NCBI GenBank assembly: GCA_023453795.1
Contig: JAEXSP010000034.1
Span: forward strand, 248,001 to 312,000
Reading direction: 5' to 3'
Source: Bacillota bacterium
GTDB lineage: Bacteria > Bacillota > Clostridia > Acetivibrionales > JAEXSP01
DNA length: 64,000 bases
The translations under genes and the position numbers were made by a program. Under the pieces are notes generated by a model that saw only the letters and a program-made list of their open reading frames with translations, searched no databases and was not told the origin of the DNA. Positions 1 through 7,855 of this stretch are shown here, one piece after another (the first letter of the stretch is position 1; every line of letters begins with the position of its first letter).

Positions 1-395
1 TATTATTTAAGAAATGCAAAGTCCAATTTTGGACGTTAATTTTCTTGCCCCATACAAATTCCGCCCTGTATCGGACCTCGCATGGAGCTTAAAACAATGC
101 AGAGTTTCATTATAATCACCTGATGTTTTTGTCTTGATTTGCTATTCAATATCTTACAACAGGATAGTAACATTTTTTTCCCTATATTTCAACAATAAAG
201 AAGAAATACAAAAATAATTTACCAGACAGTTAAGCCGTTTGTCTCATTGAAAGTTCCTAATATTATAACAATTATCCTCATTTACATGATATGAGAAAAG
301 TTGTAATATGTAGGAAAGGTGAAGCAATAATTTTCAACAATAAGAAGCATCAAACTGTAAGGTGTTTTCAATACTCATTCTGCAAGGAGGACAAC
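1..395. other. Non-coding left edge, little recognisable
   Basis: No credible gene is visible on either strand. A small perfect inverted repeat (GTCCAA-TT-TTGGAC, 21-34) is present but has no T-run, so it is not an evident terminator. An open frame extends upstream of the first gene from about 291, but it has no ribosome site of its own and is not conserved in the second copy of the gene, so it is read as leader rather than protein. No confident promoter was identified. Confidence 0.4.
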
Positions 396-1481
396 ATGAA
401 CTGCATAAAACTTAAACGTACAATAACAATGGTAGCTTGTATCATTTCACTATTAACACTATCGAGCGAAAGCATTGCGCTTCCGATAACCGCCTTCAAA
501 CCGTTTACGCCTATAGACATGAAAGCTGCGCCTAACAGATACGGCGGAATTGACTATATGTTCTCTGATTTTCCCGAGTCAATCACGGACTACCAGTTTG
601 ACAACGGTGTTATGGCTCGGCACACAATAAGCCGGCAAGTGCCGGGAGCACGTGATTATGCAGTGGAATTCTATCATATGAATAAGACCAAGCTTCCGTT
701 GCGTGTAGGCGTTGCACTAATCAATAAGTCTTCTGAAGCCAGTACCGCAACAATCAATAACATAGCAAAAGGGGATTGTCTTCGGGGTTCCGGCCTTGAA
801 ATTTCAATGCCATCACAGGTACAAAGGGATTATCAGTCGAGTGAGAACCATTTTCCGCTGGAGGTTCCGGGGGCTAAAGACGGGATTCCAGGCTGCGCCA
901 TTGCTGTGGAACAGGCATTCCCGCAGAATTCTCTGGCCTACGGCAAGGTAAAGATTTATATACCCTTTAAATCCAACCTGGAGATCAGAATCTTCATTAT
1001 CAGAGCAGAGGCAGATGACGACTGCATTGCCGTAAGCAAGGAATGTGACCCGGGAACCACCAAAGGGTTTACTACCGGTATGTTCACTTCGGACCAAAGA
1101 ATAATCTATTTTGATACGACTGCTGCAATTAAAACCTTCTATTTGGGATTTGTCAATGACCATTACAATCCCAATGAGTATGAGGCTTCATCCCTTCCGG
1201 TAAACGGCAGAGTGCTGCTTGAAGGCAATTATGGAATTATATACGTTATTAAGTTCACCAACATGGATAAGTCCAAAATAAACGGTTTAAGAATAACTCC
1301 GCAGTGGAAATACGTTCACGGGGGGCAGGAGTATGTCGTATTTGACGGCTACAAATGGACAGTAATCCACATCAGTGATGGGAAAAGCAAGGATATATAC
1401 ATTCCGTCTACCGGTGAATTGAAATTCATACTGCCCGGAAGCGGATGCGGAAATATATGCTTTGACTTGATACAGAGATAG
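364..1481 (+). repeat. 1.1-kb duplication, copy 1
   Basis: About 1,118 bp match 2017-3133 almost base for base. Homology starts at a shared GTTTTCAATACTC roughly 32 bp before the start codon and ends exactly at the stop codon GATACAGAGATAG. Most of the length differs only by scattered substitutions, but about 735-830 differs much more from its partner (2387-2482). A uniform duplication age does not explain that patch; gene conversion or recombination with a third copy is an inference. Confidence 0.9.
396..1481 (+). CDS. Uncharacterised secreted protein, copy 1
   Basis: A 361-aa protein with a typical Sec signal peptide (basic MNCIKLKR, hydrophobic stretch to about residue 23, likely cleavage near SIA-LP). 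The mature part is rich in beta-strand-like segments and has no catalytic motif that I recognise. It ends in a Cys-containing GSGCGNICFDLIQR. The start is the ATG at 396, seven bases after AAGGAGG; the same start and ribosome site are kept in the paralogue at 2048. The overall layout vaguely resembles the secreted beta-rich proteins found beside copper-amine-oxidase-like domains in Paenibacillaceae, but that is only an impression. Function unknown; export to the cell surface or medium is inferred from the signal peptide. Confidence 0.8.
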   Translation: MNCIKLKRTITMVACIISLLTLSSESIALPITAFKPFTPIDMKAAPNRYGGIDYMFSDFPESITDYQFDNGVMARHTISRQVPGARDYAVEFYHMNKTKLPLRVGVALINKSSEASTATINNIAKGDCLRGSGLEISMPSQVQRDYQSSENHFPLEVPGAKDGIPGCAIAVEQAFPQNSLAYGKVKIYIPFKSNLEIRIFIIRAEADDDCIAVSKECDPGTTKGFTTGMFTSDQRIIYFDTTAAIKTFYLGFVNDHYNPNEYEASSLPVNGRVLLEGNYGIIYVIKFTNMDKSKINGLRITPQWKYVHGGQEYVVFDGYKWTVIHISDGKSKDIYIPSTGELKFILPGSGCGNICFDLIQR

Positions 1482-1664
1482 AGGTAAATCAATACTTATA
1501 ACCCGAAGGCTGTGATACTGAAACCGGGTTTGCATATGTCTGCGTTTACAGAGATTAAGTCTGCTTTCCATTGTAAACTAGAAATGATTTAGAATCATGG
1601 AGTGCCAATGAATATCTAAAATGATATAATTAGTTGCAAGAATAATAATTGGAGGCAAATTTTA

Positions 1665-2009
1665 ATGAAAGATTTTCCCGATTTTATGAAAAATGAAAAG
1701 AACCGTGTGCCTTCTAGCATGCAAAATACTGAGGATATTGAAGGATATTATTATGAGGGAGCGGATGGCAGCCAGATGGCTTTCTGGACGTGCTATACCG
1801 ATCGAGAGTCAAAAAAGCACAAGCATGATTTTGATGAGTACACTATTATAGTATCAGGTCAGTACACGGCTTGTTTTGAGGATCGGGAGATTGTCCTCAA
1901 TCCTGGGGATGAACTATTCATTCCGGCAGGAACAGTGCAGTGGGGTAGATGTATAGCTGGAACAAGGTCTATACATGCCTTTGGCGGTAAAAGAATAAAA
2001 ACTGATTGA
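1665..2009 (+). CDS. Small cupin-domain protein
   Basis: 114 aa, single cupin fold. Motif 1 is recognisable around residues 50-65 (KHKHDFDEYTIIVSG), giving His and Glu candidates for a metal site. Motif 2 follows as PGDELFIPAG, near residues 85-95. The final conserved His is present in RSIHAFGG. Single-domain cupins of this size bind a metal and a small ligand or act as sensors, isomerases or dioxygenases; the substrate cannot be told here. The ATG at 1665 follows TTGGAGGC at good distance. Only 7 bp after its stop the second copy of the secreted-protein duplication begins, so the two are probably cotranscribed, which ties the cupin to this unknown secreted protein family. Confidence 0.8.
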   Translation: MKDFPDFMKNEKNRVPSSMQNTEDIEGYYYEGADGSQMAFWTCYTDRESKKHKHDFDEYTIIVSGQYTACFEDREIVLNPGDELFIPAGTVQWGRCIAGTRSIHAFGGKRIKTD

Positions 2010-2016
2010 GCCGGAG

Positions 2017-3133
2017 GTTTTCAATACTCGTTCAACAGGAGGACAACATGAACTGCATAAAATTTAAACGCACCATTATAATAGTAGCTTGTATCATTGC
2101 ACTAATAACACTATCAAGCGAAAGCATTGCGCTTCCGATAACGGCCTTCAAACCGTTTACGCCTATAGACATGAAAGCTGCGCCGAACAGATACGGCGGA
2201 ATTGACTATATGTTCTCTGATTTTCCCGAGTCAATCACGGACTACCAGTTTGACAACGGTGTTATGGCTCGGCACACAATAAGCCGGCAAGTACCGGGAG
2301 CACGTGATTATGCAGTGGAATTCTATCATATGAATAAGACCAAGCTTCCGTTGCGTGTAGGCGTTGCACTAATCAATAAGTCTTCTGAAGCCTGCACTGC
2401 AACGGTCAACAACATAGCAAAAGGAGATGTGCTCTGTGGCTCAGGCCTTGGTATTCAAATGCCTTCACAGGTGCAAAGGGATTATCAGTCGAGTGAGAAC
2501 CATTTTCCGCTGGAGGTTCCGGGGGCTAAAGACGGGATTCCAGGCTGTGCCATTGCTGTGGAACAGGCATTCCCGCAGGATTCTTTGGCATACGGCAAGG
2601 TAAAGATTTATATACCTTTTAAATCTAATCTGGAGATCAGAATTTTCATTATCAGAGCAGAGGCCGATGACGACTGCATTGCCGTCAGCAAGGAATGTGA
2701 CCCGGGAACCGCCAAAGGGTTTACTACCGGTATGTTCACTTCGGACCAAAGAATAATCTATTTTGATACGACTGCTGCCATTAAAACCTTCTATTTGGGA
2801 TTTGTAAATGACCACTACAATCCCAACGAGTATGAGGCTTCATCCCTTCCGGTAAACGGCAGAGTGCTGCTTGAAGGCAATTATGGGATCACATACGATA
2901 TTAAATTCACCAACATGGATAAATCCAAAATAAACGGTTTGAGAATAACCCCGCAGTGGAAATACATTCATGTGGGGCAGGAATATGTCATGTTTGATGG
3001 CTATAAATGGACTGTAATCCATATTGATGAGGGAAAGAGTAAGGATATATACATTCCGTACACGGGTGAATTGAAATTCATACTGCCCGGGAGCGGATGC
3101 GGGAATATATGTTTTGACTTGATACAGAGATAG
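2017..3133 (+). repeat. 1.1-kb duplication, copy 2
   Basis: Partner of 364-1481. The left breakpoint falls directly behind the cupin stop codon (2009), so this copy carries no promoter of its own. The right end again coincides with the stop codon; the sequences after the two stops are unrelated. Confidence 0.9.
2048..3133 (+). CDS. Uncharacterised secreted protein, copy 2
   Basis: 361 aa, same length and start (CAGGAGG then ATG at 2048) as the gene at 396, and near-identical except for a cluster of substitutions around residues 114-145 (for example KGDVLCGSGLGIQ against KGDCLRGSGLEIS) and a few changes near the C-terminus. Signal peptide and C-terminal Cys motif are retained, so both copies look functional. 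Expression probably depends on the upstream cupin transcript. Function unknown. Confidence 0.8.
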   Translation: MNCIKFKRTIIIVACIIALITLSSESIALPITAFKPFTPIDMKAAPNRYGGIDYMFSDFPESITDYQFDNGVMARHTISRQVPGARDYAVEFYHMNKTKLPLRVGVALINKSSEACTATVNNIAKGDVLCGSGLGIQMPSQVQRDYQSSENHFPLEVPGAKDGIPGCAIAVEQAFPQDSLAYGKVKIYIPFKSNLEIRIFIIRAEADDDCIAVSKECDPGTAKGFTTGMFTSDQRIIYFDTTAAIKTFYLGFVNDHYNPNEYEASSLPVNGRVLLEGNYGITYDIKFTNMDKSKINGLRITPQWKYIHVGQEYVMFDGYKWTVIHIDEGKSKDIYIPYTGELKFILPGSGCGNICFDLIQR

Positions 3134-3193
3134 GGATCATGCATCGTGTAAAGCTAAGGTAAAATGGGTATTTGTGCATTATCTCCTTAATTG

Positions 3194-3222
3194 TTGAGTC
3201 AGCAAAACAAAATGAGTATAAT
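3194..3222 (+). promoter_or_regulatory. Sigma-A promoter of the PIN toxin-antitoxin operon
   Basis: TTGAGT (3194-3199), 17-bp spacer, TATAAT (3217-3222). It lies 22 bp before the PIN gene start, so the 5' leader is very short. Confidence 0.7.
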
Positions 3223-3243
3223 ATAAATAGGTGGTGACAGCGT

Positions 3244-3675
3244 ATGCGTATTTATTTGGATAATTGCTGTTATAACAGACCATTTGATGACCAGGTGCAG
3301 CTTAAAATACGACTTGAAACCGAAGCAAAACTATACATACAGCAAAAGATTCTTGACAAGGCTTATGAACTAGCTTGGTCATATATATTGGATTATGAAA
3401 ATGGATTAAATCCATATAACGAGCGAAAGAATAGGATTACGCCTTGGCGAAATATAGCTGTTATAGATTGTGTTGCTGAAGAAAGCATTGTTGTTGAAGC
3501 TGAAAAATTTCAAGCTATGGGGCTTAAGGCCTTTGATTCACTGCATATTGCTTGTGCTATTTACATGGATTGTGATTATTTCATTACAACTGATACTCAA
3601 ATTCTAAAGAAAGTAATAACTTGTATTAAGGTAGTTGATCCAATTGAATTTATCAGGCGGGAGGTAAAGCCATGA
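3244..3675 (+). CDS. PIN-domain protein, probable toxin RNase
   Basis: 143 aa, the usual size of a single PIN domain. Acidic residues expected for the metal-dependent nuclease site can be seen: D6 in MRIYLDN, D50/E52 in the middle, D98 in KAFDSLHIACA and D117 in FITTDTQI. VapC-type proteins of this fold cleave RNA, often tRNA or rRNA. The ribosome site AGGTGGTG precedes the ATG. The next gene starts inside its stop codon (ATGA overlap), which is typical of translationally coupled toxin-antitoxin pairs. Here the putative toxin comes first, the reverse of the standard vapBC order. The N-terminal YLDNCCYNRPFDD motif marks a distinct PIN subgroup common in Firmicutes and cyanobacteria (recalled, not searched). 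Confidence 0.8.
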   Translation: MRIYLDNCCYNRPFDDQVQLKIRLETEAKLYIQQKILDKAYELAWSYILDYENGLNPYNERKNRITPWRNIAVIDCVAEESIVVEAEKFQAMGLKAFDSLHIACAIYMDCDYFITTDTQILKKVITCIKVVDPIEFIRREVKP

Positions 3676-3872
3676 AAACTGATGCAGTAATTAAAAACGA
3701 AGGTTTACAAATATTGTGTGAACACTTGGGAATGGTAGATGCCGAAAGATTTATTGCGTTAATAACCCGGGAGCCTTTTGACTATACGGAATGGCGGAAG
3801 TCACTCGAAGACCGTATGACTGTAAGGGAAGTTAGTGAAAAGGCGATGGAGTATAGGGGAGATAAAACATAA
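3672..3872 (+). CDS. Small partner of PIN protein, probable antitoxin
   Basis: 66 aa, overlaps the PIN gene by 4 bp (ATGA). It has no recognisable AbrB or ribbon-helix-helix DNA-binding N-terminus. The C-terminal part (TEWRKSLEDRMTVREVSEKAMEY) is charged and helical, the kind of segment antitoxins use to wrap around a toxin. The antitoxin role is inferred from gene coupling and size. A rho-independent terminator follows directly, closing a two-gene operon. Confidence 0.6.
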   Translation: MKTDAVIKNEGLQILCEHLGMVDAERFIALITREPFDYTEWRKSLEDRMTVREVSEKAMEYRGDKT

Positions 3873-3890
3873 TTTAATTTACCGGAATTT

Positions 3891-3922
3891 AGCTTGTAGG
3901 TACAGCCTGCAGGCTTTTTTGT
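3891..3922 (+). terminator. Rho-independent terminator after PIN operon
   Basis: AGCTTGTAGG (3891-3900), loop TACAG, CCTGCAGGCT (3906-3915), then TTTTTG. All ten base pairs form, two of them G-T. Confidence 0.85.
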
Positions 3923-4124
3923 TGTCAGAAACAATAAGGAATATTAAATTAAATATTATTCGAGAAGATTCCATGGAGGAAAATGGAATTATATGTAGAA
4001 TTATATTTAGGTGATATGTTGGATTATGGCATCTAGGTGAAGTTAACAGAAGCAAAAAGTCATAAACGAGTACTATTTATAGATATCTAATAAAAATAGA
4101 CAGAGAAGTTAGGGGCTATTATTG

Positions 4125-5528
4125 ATGAATGGAATTGTAAAATTCTATTCGGATTTTCGAGGGTATGGGTTTATTGAGGGGGAAGATGGTAAAAATTATT
4201 TTGCTCATGTATCTAAGATTAGTGGCTCAGGGTATAAAACTCTTGATAATGATGACAAAGTAATTTTTGAGCCAAGAAATAATTATAAAGGTGATTACGC
4301 TGTAGATATAAGAATTATTGAATCTAACTCTGACTCTTTACATAAAAAGCAATCCTTTTCTTTAAAAAAGAATCCATTCACACCACAAGAACCTATTTCA
4401 GATGCTTTAAAATTTGCAGGACGAAAAGATTCTGTTTTTAATGCAGTGGATAATTTATACAATGGTAAGAATATATTAATAACTGGAGCACGTGGAGTAG
4501 GAAAGAGTTCTTTAGCCTATCAACTTTTGTATACCACAGCAGGCGAAATTGACTTACTACAAAAAATAGGACTTGATGAAGCGGATCTTTTCAATAATGT
4601 TATATGTGATCATAGGTGTATGTATGGAAACACATTGTTAGATATTGCATCTGGCTTAATTAATACATTGGCGCATCGTTTAGGTGCTAATGATTTAACT
4701 TTATCACAAAGTTTTGGAATAGACTTAAAGGTACTTAACTATTCACATACCGAAACTGAAGCACCTATTAATACATCTGATATTGCATCATCTTTTGCTA
4801 CACAAGTAGAAAAAATGTTTGTGGAATATGCATCTGACAAACAAGGTATAACCTTTTTAATTGATGAAATTGACACACTCGATTCTTATATTGATATTGC
4901 ATCTTTCCTAAAAGCTATACTAGAAAAATTTAGATTAGATAGCTATAATAATTTTTATGTAATTGTCTCGGGAGTTACTGGAACAATTACAAATTTAATA
5001 GCCCAGCATCCATCAGCAGGAAGATTATTTGAAGTTATTCCCTTAAGTAAAATGATTTATGACGAAATTAGGGAGCTAATTGAAATTCATTTACAAGATA
5101 CAGGGGTTAAAATAAAGGTAGATGCACTAAATGAAATTGTAAGATACTCAAATGATTTTCCTCAACCCGTACACTTAATCGCGTATCATGCTTTCAGAAT
5201 AGACAATGATCGTTGTATTGATATTAATGATGTCAAAGCTGCGGTTGAATTCATCGTTCAAAACTTAAAACAGCAAGAGTATGAGATAAAGTTTGATTCT
5301 TTAGGAAGAGGGAAAAATATTATTGCTCTTAGGCGTATAGTTCAAGCACCATATCCTACAGTTTCATTAAATTATTTAGCAAAAAATGGTGAGTTAACCT
5401 ACGACGAAGCTGCCGGAGTTATAGGCGAACTAATCCGGCAAGGAATTGTAGAAAAAACATTTAGAAATCAGTACAGACTATCTGAGCCACTATTCTCAAT
5501 TTACTTGAAAATGGTCTTTGATATATAA
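4125..5528 (+). CDS. Cold-shock domain fused to AAA/Orc-like ATPase
   Basis: 467 aa with an unusual domain order. Residues 1-66 are a cold-shock (OB) domain with RNP1-like FRGYGFI and RNP2-like YFAHVS, known to bind single-stranded RNA or DNA. Residues about 95-320 are a P-loop ATPase: Walker A GARGVGKSS (121-129), Walker B TFLIDEID (243-250), a sensor-like VSGVTGT (281-287). Residues 390-467 resemble a winged helix that ends the protein. The AAA part looks like the Orc/Cdc6-STAND-like ATPases often found in mobile or defence contexts. Start chosen at ATG 4125 because AGGGG sits 9 bp upstream; a TTG directly before is less likely. Codon use is AT-rich like its accessory neighbours. An RNA- or DNA-sensing ATPase is an inference; the biological role is unknown. 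Confidence 0.75.
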   Translation: MNGIVKFYSDFRGYGFIEGEDGKNYFAHVSKISGSGYKTLDNDDKVIFEPRNNYKGDYAVDIRIIESNSDSLHKKQSFSLKKNPFTPQEPISDALKFAGRKDSVFNAVDNLYNGKNILITGARGVGKSSLAYQLLYTTAGEIDLLQKIGLDEADLFNNVICDHRCMYGNTLLDIASGLINTLAHRLGANDLTLSQSFGIDLKVLNYSHTETEAPINTSDIASSFATQVEKMFVEYASDKQGITFLIDEIDTLDSYIDIASFLKAILEKFRLDSYNNFYVIVSGVTGTITNLIAQHPSAGRLFEVIPLSKMIYDEIRELIEIHLQDTGVKIKVDALNEIVRYSNDFPQPVHLIAYHAFRIDNDRCIDINDVKAAVEFIVQNLKQQEYEIKFDSLGRGKNIIALRRIVQAPYPTVSLNYLAKNGELTYDEAAGVIGELIRQGIVEKTFRNQYRLSEPLFSIYLKMVFDI

Positions 5529-5588
5529 AGTATATGGTCTTATCCTTCAACAAACATTTTGTATTACATCTGCACTTTGAAAAAAAAG

Positions 5589-5624
5589 CAAGGCACTCTA
5601 TGTTTAATCTGATAGGGTGCCTTG
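5589..5624 (+). terminator. Strong hairpin after the CSD-ATPase gene
   Basis: 13-bp stem CAAGGCACTCTAT / ATAGGGTGCCTTG with one G-T pair and a 10-nt loop, preceded by an A-run. The T-run on the plus side is weak (CCTATTT), while the A-run would give a good T-run on the minus strand; probably a bidirectional or minus-favouring terminator. Confidence 0.55.
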
Positions 5625-5688
5625 CCTATTTAAAGCATAGGGTTTCGTCAGGTTAGTGATAAGTTAGCTTGGTGACACACTTGCTTAC

Positions 5689-5717
5689 TTGACTGCGTCA
5701 ATGGGACGGTGAATACT
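5689..5717 (+). promoter_or_regulatory. Candidate promoter of rubrerythrin operon
   Basis: TTGACT (5689-5694), 17 bp, AATACT (5712-5717); the -35 is part of an inverted repeat TTGAC-TGC-GTCAA (5689-5701) that could be an operator. A second AT-rich candidate lies around 5740-5770. No full PerR box was found. Confidence 0.4.
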
Positions 5718-5807
5718 GATAACAATTAAATTTAATCTTTTTGTTTATAATCCAACCTAAGTGGTATATTTACATTGCAAAATTAAACTATCGGAGGTAT
5801 ATATACA

Positions 5808-6398
5808 ATGAATCTGAAAGGTACAAAAACAGCACAAAACCTTCTTAAGGCGTTTGCCGGTGAATCACAGGCCCGCAACCGTTATACATATTATGCCTCG
5901 GTTGCAGATAAAGAAGGCTACAAACAAATCAAAAACATCTTTATAGAAACAGCTGATAATGAAAAAGAACATGCAAAGAGGTTTTACAAGTTCCTTCTGG
6001 AAGGCTTGAAGGAAGAACTTCCCCAAGCAATTGAGATCACCGCTTCTTTTCCTGTAGCTCAAGGAAGCACGCTTGATAATCTTAAGGCTGCAGCGGGCGG
6101 GGAGAATGAGGAATGGACAGAACTCTATCCTGCTTTTGCGAAGGTTGCCGAAGAAGAAGGTTTTAAGGAAATAGCTGCTGCTTTCAAAATGATCGCTGCT
6201 GTCGAAAAAAGCCATGAAACAAGGTACAACAAGCTTGCTGCTAACATCAGTGAAGAAAAAGTCTTTAAAAAGGATGGAAAGGTTTACTGGAAATGCGCTA
6301 ATTGCGGCTATATTCATGAGGGAACTGAAGCGCCTGAAAAGTGTCCAGCTTGTATTCATCCGAAAGCTTATTTCGAAGTGTTCGTTGAAAACTACTAA
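5808..6398 (+). CDS. rbr: Rubrerythrin
   Basis: 196 aa, standard length. The N-terminal ferritin-like diiron domain shows E19 in FAGESQARNRY and two ExxH motifs (E52-H55 and E133-H136). The C-terminal rubredoxin-like domain has C163/C166 and C179/C182. Rubrerythrin reduces hydrogen peroxide to water in the cytoplasm of anaerobes, taking electrons from rubredoxin or NADH-linked carriers. The ATG at 5808 follows CGGAGG. The gene is followed 38 bp later by desulfoferrodoxin, so the pair removes superoxide and then the peroxide made from it. Confidence 0.97.
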   Translation: MNLKGTKTAQNLLKAFAGESQARNRYTYYASVADKEGYKQIKNIFIETADNEKEHAKRFYKFLLEGLKEELPQAIEITASFPVAQGSTLDNLKAAAGGENEEWTELYPAFAKVAEEEGFKEIAAAFKMIAAVEKSHETRYNKLAANISEEKVFKKDGKVYWKCANCGYIHEGTEAPEKCPACIHPKAYFEVFVENY

Positions 6399-6436
6399 TA
6401 TAAATAATTTAGGTTCTGAAGAAAGGGGACAATAAA

Positions 6437-6817
6437 ATGAAAGCACCGGTAGCGTTTTACAAATGTGAGATTTGCGGCAATATTGTAGGACTCATCAAAA
6501 AGGGCGGGGGACAGTTGGTATGCTGCGGAAAGCCCATGACTGAGCTTAAGGCAAACACAACGGAGGCATCCCTGGAAAAGCATGTACCTGTTGCGACAAG
6601 AAAAGACGGCAAAATAACTGTCCAAGTGGGATCGGTCGCTCATCCGATGACGCCGGAACACTTTATTGAATGGATCGCAGTGGTTACAGACAATGGTACG
6701 GAAAGGATATCCTTATCACCTGATGACAAACCTGAAGCTGTGTTCTGTGATAGGGGCAGCGCCGATGTTTACGCTTACTGTAATCTCCATGGACTGTGGA
6801 AATCTGAAGTAAAGTAA
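6437..6817 (+). CDS. dfx: Desulfoferrodoxin (superoxide reductase)
   Basis: 126 aa, two-iron class. The N-terminal desulforedoxin domain has C10, C13, C29 and C30 for the Fe(Cys)4 centre. The C-terminal superoxide reductase centre has H49, H69, H75, C115 and H118 (motifs EKHVP, HPMTPEHFIEW and CNLHG). It reduces superoxide to peroxide without making oxygen. GAAAGGGG precedes the ATG. It is in operon with rubrerythrin and ends at a clear terminator. Confidence 0.95.
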   Translation: MKAPVAFYKCEICGNIVGLIKKGGGQLVCCGKPMTELKANTTEASLEKHVPVATRKDGKITVQVGSVAHPMTPEHFIEWIAVVTDNGTERISLSPDDKPEAVFCDRGSADVYAYCNLHGLWKSEVK

Positions 6818-6836
6818 TATACAATAATAAATAATT

Positions 6837-6876
6837 AAGGCAGGCTGCGAGCAAATAACTTGCACCTGCCTTTTTT
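6837..6876 (+). terminator. Terminator after rbr-dfx
   Basis: AAGGCAGG-C-TGCGAG pairs with CTTGCA-CCTGCCTT around a 7-nt loop, with one bulged C, followed by TTTTTT. Confidence 0.9.
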
Positions 6877-6920
6877 GGCTCTATTTTCTGAAAAGCTCAT
6901 CCGAATGTCAAATAACAATT

Positions 6921-7733
6921 CTAGGCGTTTGTTCTGAACCAATCAATCAGCTTTCTCGCTGCAATACCTTTGCGGCCGGGAATCTGCGGCATGCTGTCAG
7001 CTTTATACCAACCGGCCTCGGCTATCTCATTAGGATCAATTACTATATCACCGGAAGAATATTCTGCTGTAAATCCCACCATCAGAGAATCCGGAAATGG
7101 CCATGGCTGGCTGCAGAAATAGCTTATGTTTTTGACTTCAAGGCCGACTTCCTCCCGTATTTCACGTCTGACGCATTCCTCAAGGGTTTCTCCCGGTTCG
7201 ACAAAACCGGCTATACAGCTGTACATTGGAGCTGTATGCCTTCTCCCTCGGGCCAGAAGGATTTCATCTCCCCTTGTTATTGCAACTATTACAGCGGGGG
7301 AAATTCTCGGATATATCCTGATGCTGCATGCACTGCACTGTTTTGCACGTTCCTCATGAACGTCAGCCATTTCGCTGCCGCATATGGAGCAGAAACGGTT
7401 ATTCTTTGCCCAATTAAGTAAATGATAGGCACGCCCGGCTATCCAGAATATTTTTTCATCCATTAAGTCATAAGAAGGAAGCAGCTTTGAGAAGGTATAG
7501 CCTTCCAAATCGGTTTTCTCGTCTATGGAAGCGGCGTAGCAGTCTTTGCCGTCCAGTGAGCCTATGTATGTAATATCGGAAAGCTTAAGGCCCATTTGAA
7601 ATATATTATCAATAAATGGAATGTTCAAAGTATTATTTACGCTTTCTGCCAATAATTCATCCTTGAAGAAAATAAACCACAAAGAAGGCGGAAGATCAGA
7701 TTCGACGAGCTTATAATCAATAATAAAATTCAT
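6921..7733 (-). CDS. nudC: NADH pyrophosphatase NudC
   Basis: 270 aa. It has an N-terminal domain, a zinc ribbon (C115, C118, C133, C136), then a Nudix domain with a full Nudix box from G176 to about 198 (GFVEPGETLEECVRREIREE) and the NudC-specific SQPWPFPDS (208-216). The family hydrolyses NAD(H) to NMN(H) and AMP and removes NAD caps from RNA in the cytoplasm. It is monocistronic, divergent from the ECF gene, with its own promoter at 7759-7787. Confidence 0.95.
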   Translation of the reverse strand: MNFIIDYKLVESDLPPSLWFIFFKDELLAESVNNTLNIPFIDNIFQMGLKLSDITYIGSLDGKDCYAASIDEKTDLEGYTFSKLLPSYDLMDEKIFWIAGRAYHLLNWAKNNRFCSICGSEMADVHEERAKQCSACSIRIYPRISPAVIVAITRGDEILLARGRRHTAPMYSCIAGFVEPGETLEECVRREIREEVGLEVKNISYFCSQPWPFPDSLMVGFTAEYSSGDIVIDPNEIAEAGWYKADSMPQIPGRKGIAARKLIDWFRTNA

Positions 7734-7758
7734 TTAGCATCAACTCCTGTTCTGCTCA

Positions 7759-7787
7759 TTATACCAGTACCCAAAATAGGTTTCAAG
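7759..7787 (-). promoter_or_regulatory. nudC promoter
   Basis: On the minus strand TTGAAA (7787-7782), 17 bp, TATAAT (7764-7759). The flanks AACTTGAAAC and TATAATGAGCAGAA-AGGA are shared with the promoter at 11810-11838. Confidence 0.8.
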
Positions 7788-7817
7788 TTTAACAGCCAAA
7801 CTTATAAGTTCTGACTT

Positions 7818-7849
7818 AATTGATAAATATGTATCAATTCTGCTATAAT
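7818..7849 (+). promoter_or_regulatory. ECF gene promoter with inverted-repeat operator
   Basis: TTGATA (7820-7825), 18-bp spacer, TATAAT (7844-7849). An 8-bp inverted repeat AATTGATA-N6-TATCAATT (7818-7839) covers the -35 and spacer, the position expected for a repressor site. Confidence 0.7.
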
Positions 7850-7855
7850 ACACCT

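Noticed and set aside
291..395. In-frame extension of the first secreted-protein gene
   Set aside because: No ribosome site at 291, the extension is absent in the paralogue at 2048, and it would precede the signal peptide.
3983..4090. 36-codon frame with one internal TAG between the PIN pair and the CSD-ATPase gene
   Set aside because: Interrupted, no homology recognised, ribosome site too close; at most a gene scrap.
5730..5770. PerR box ahead of rubrerythrin
   Set aside because: Only a half-site resembling TTATAAT was found, not the full inverted repeat.
5865..6446. 193-aa minus-strand frame over rubrerythrin
   Set aside because: Shadow of a certain gene; no ribosome site or family resemblance.
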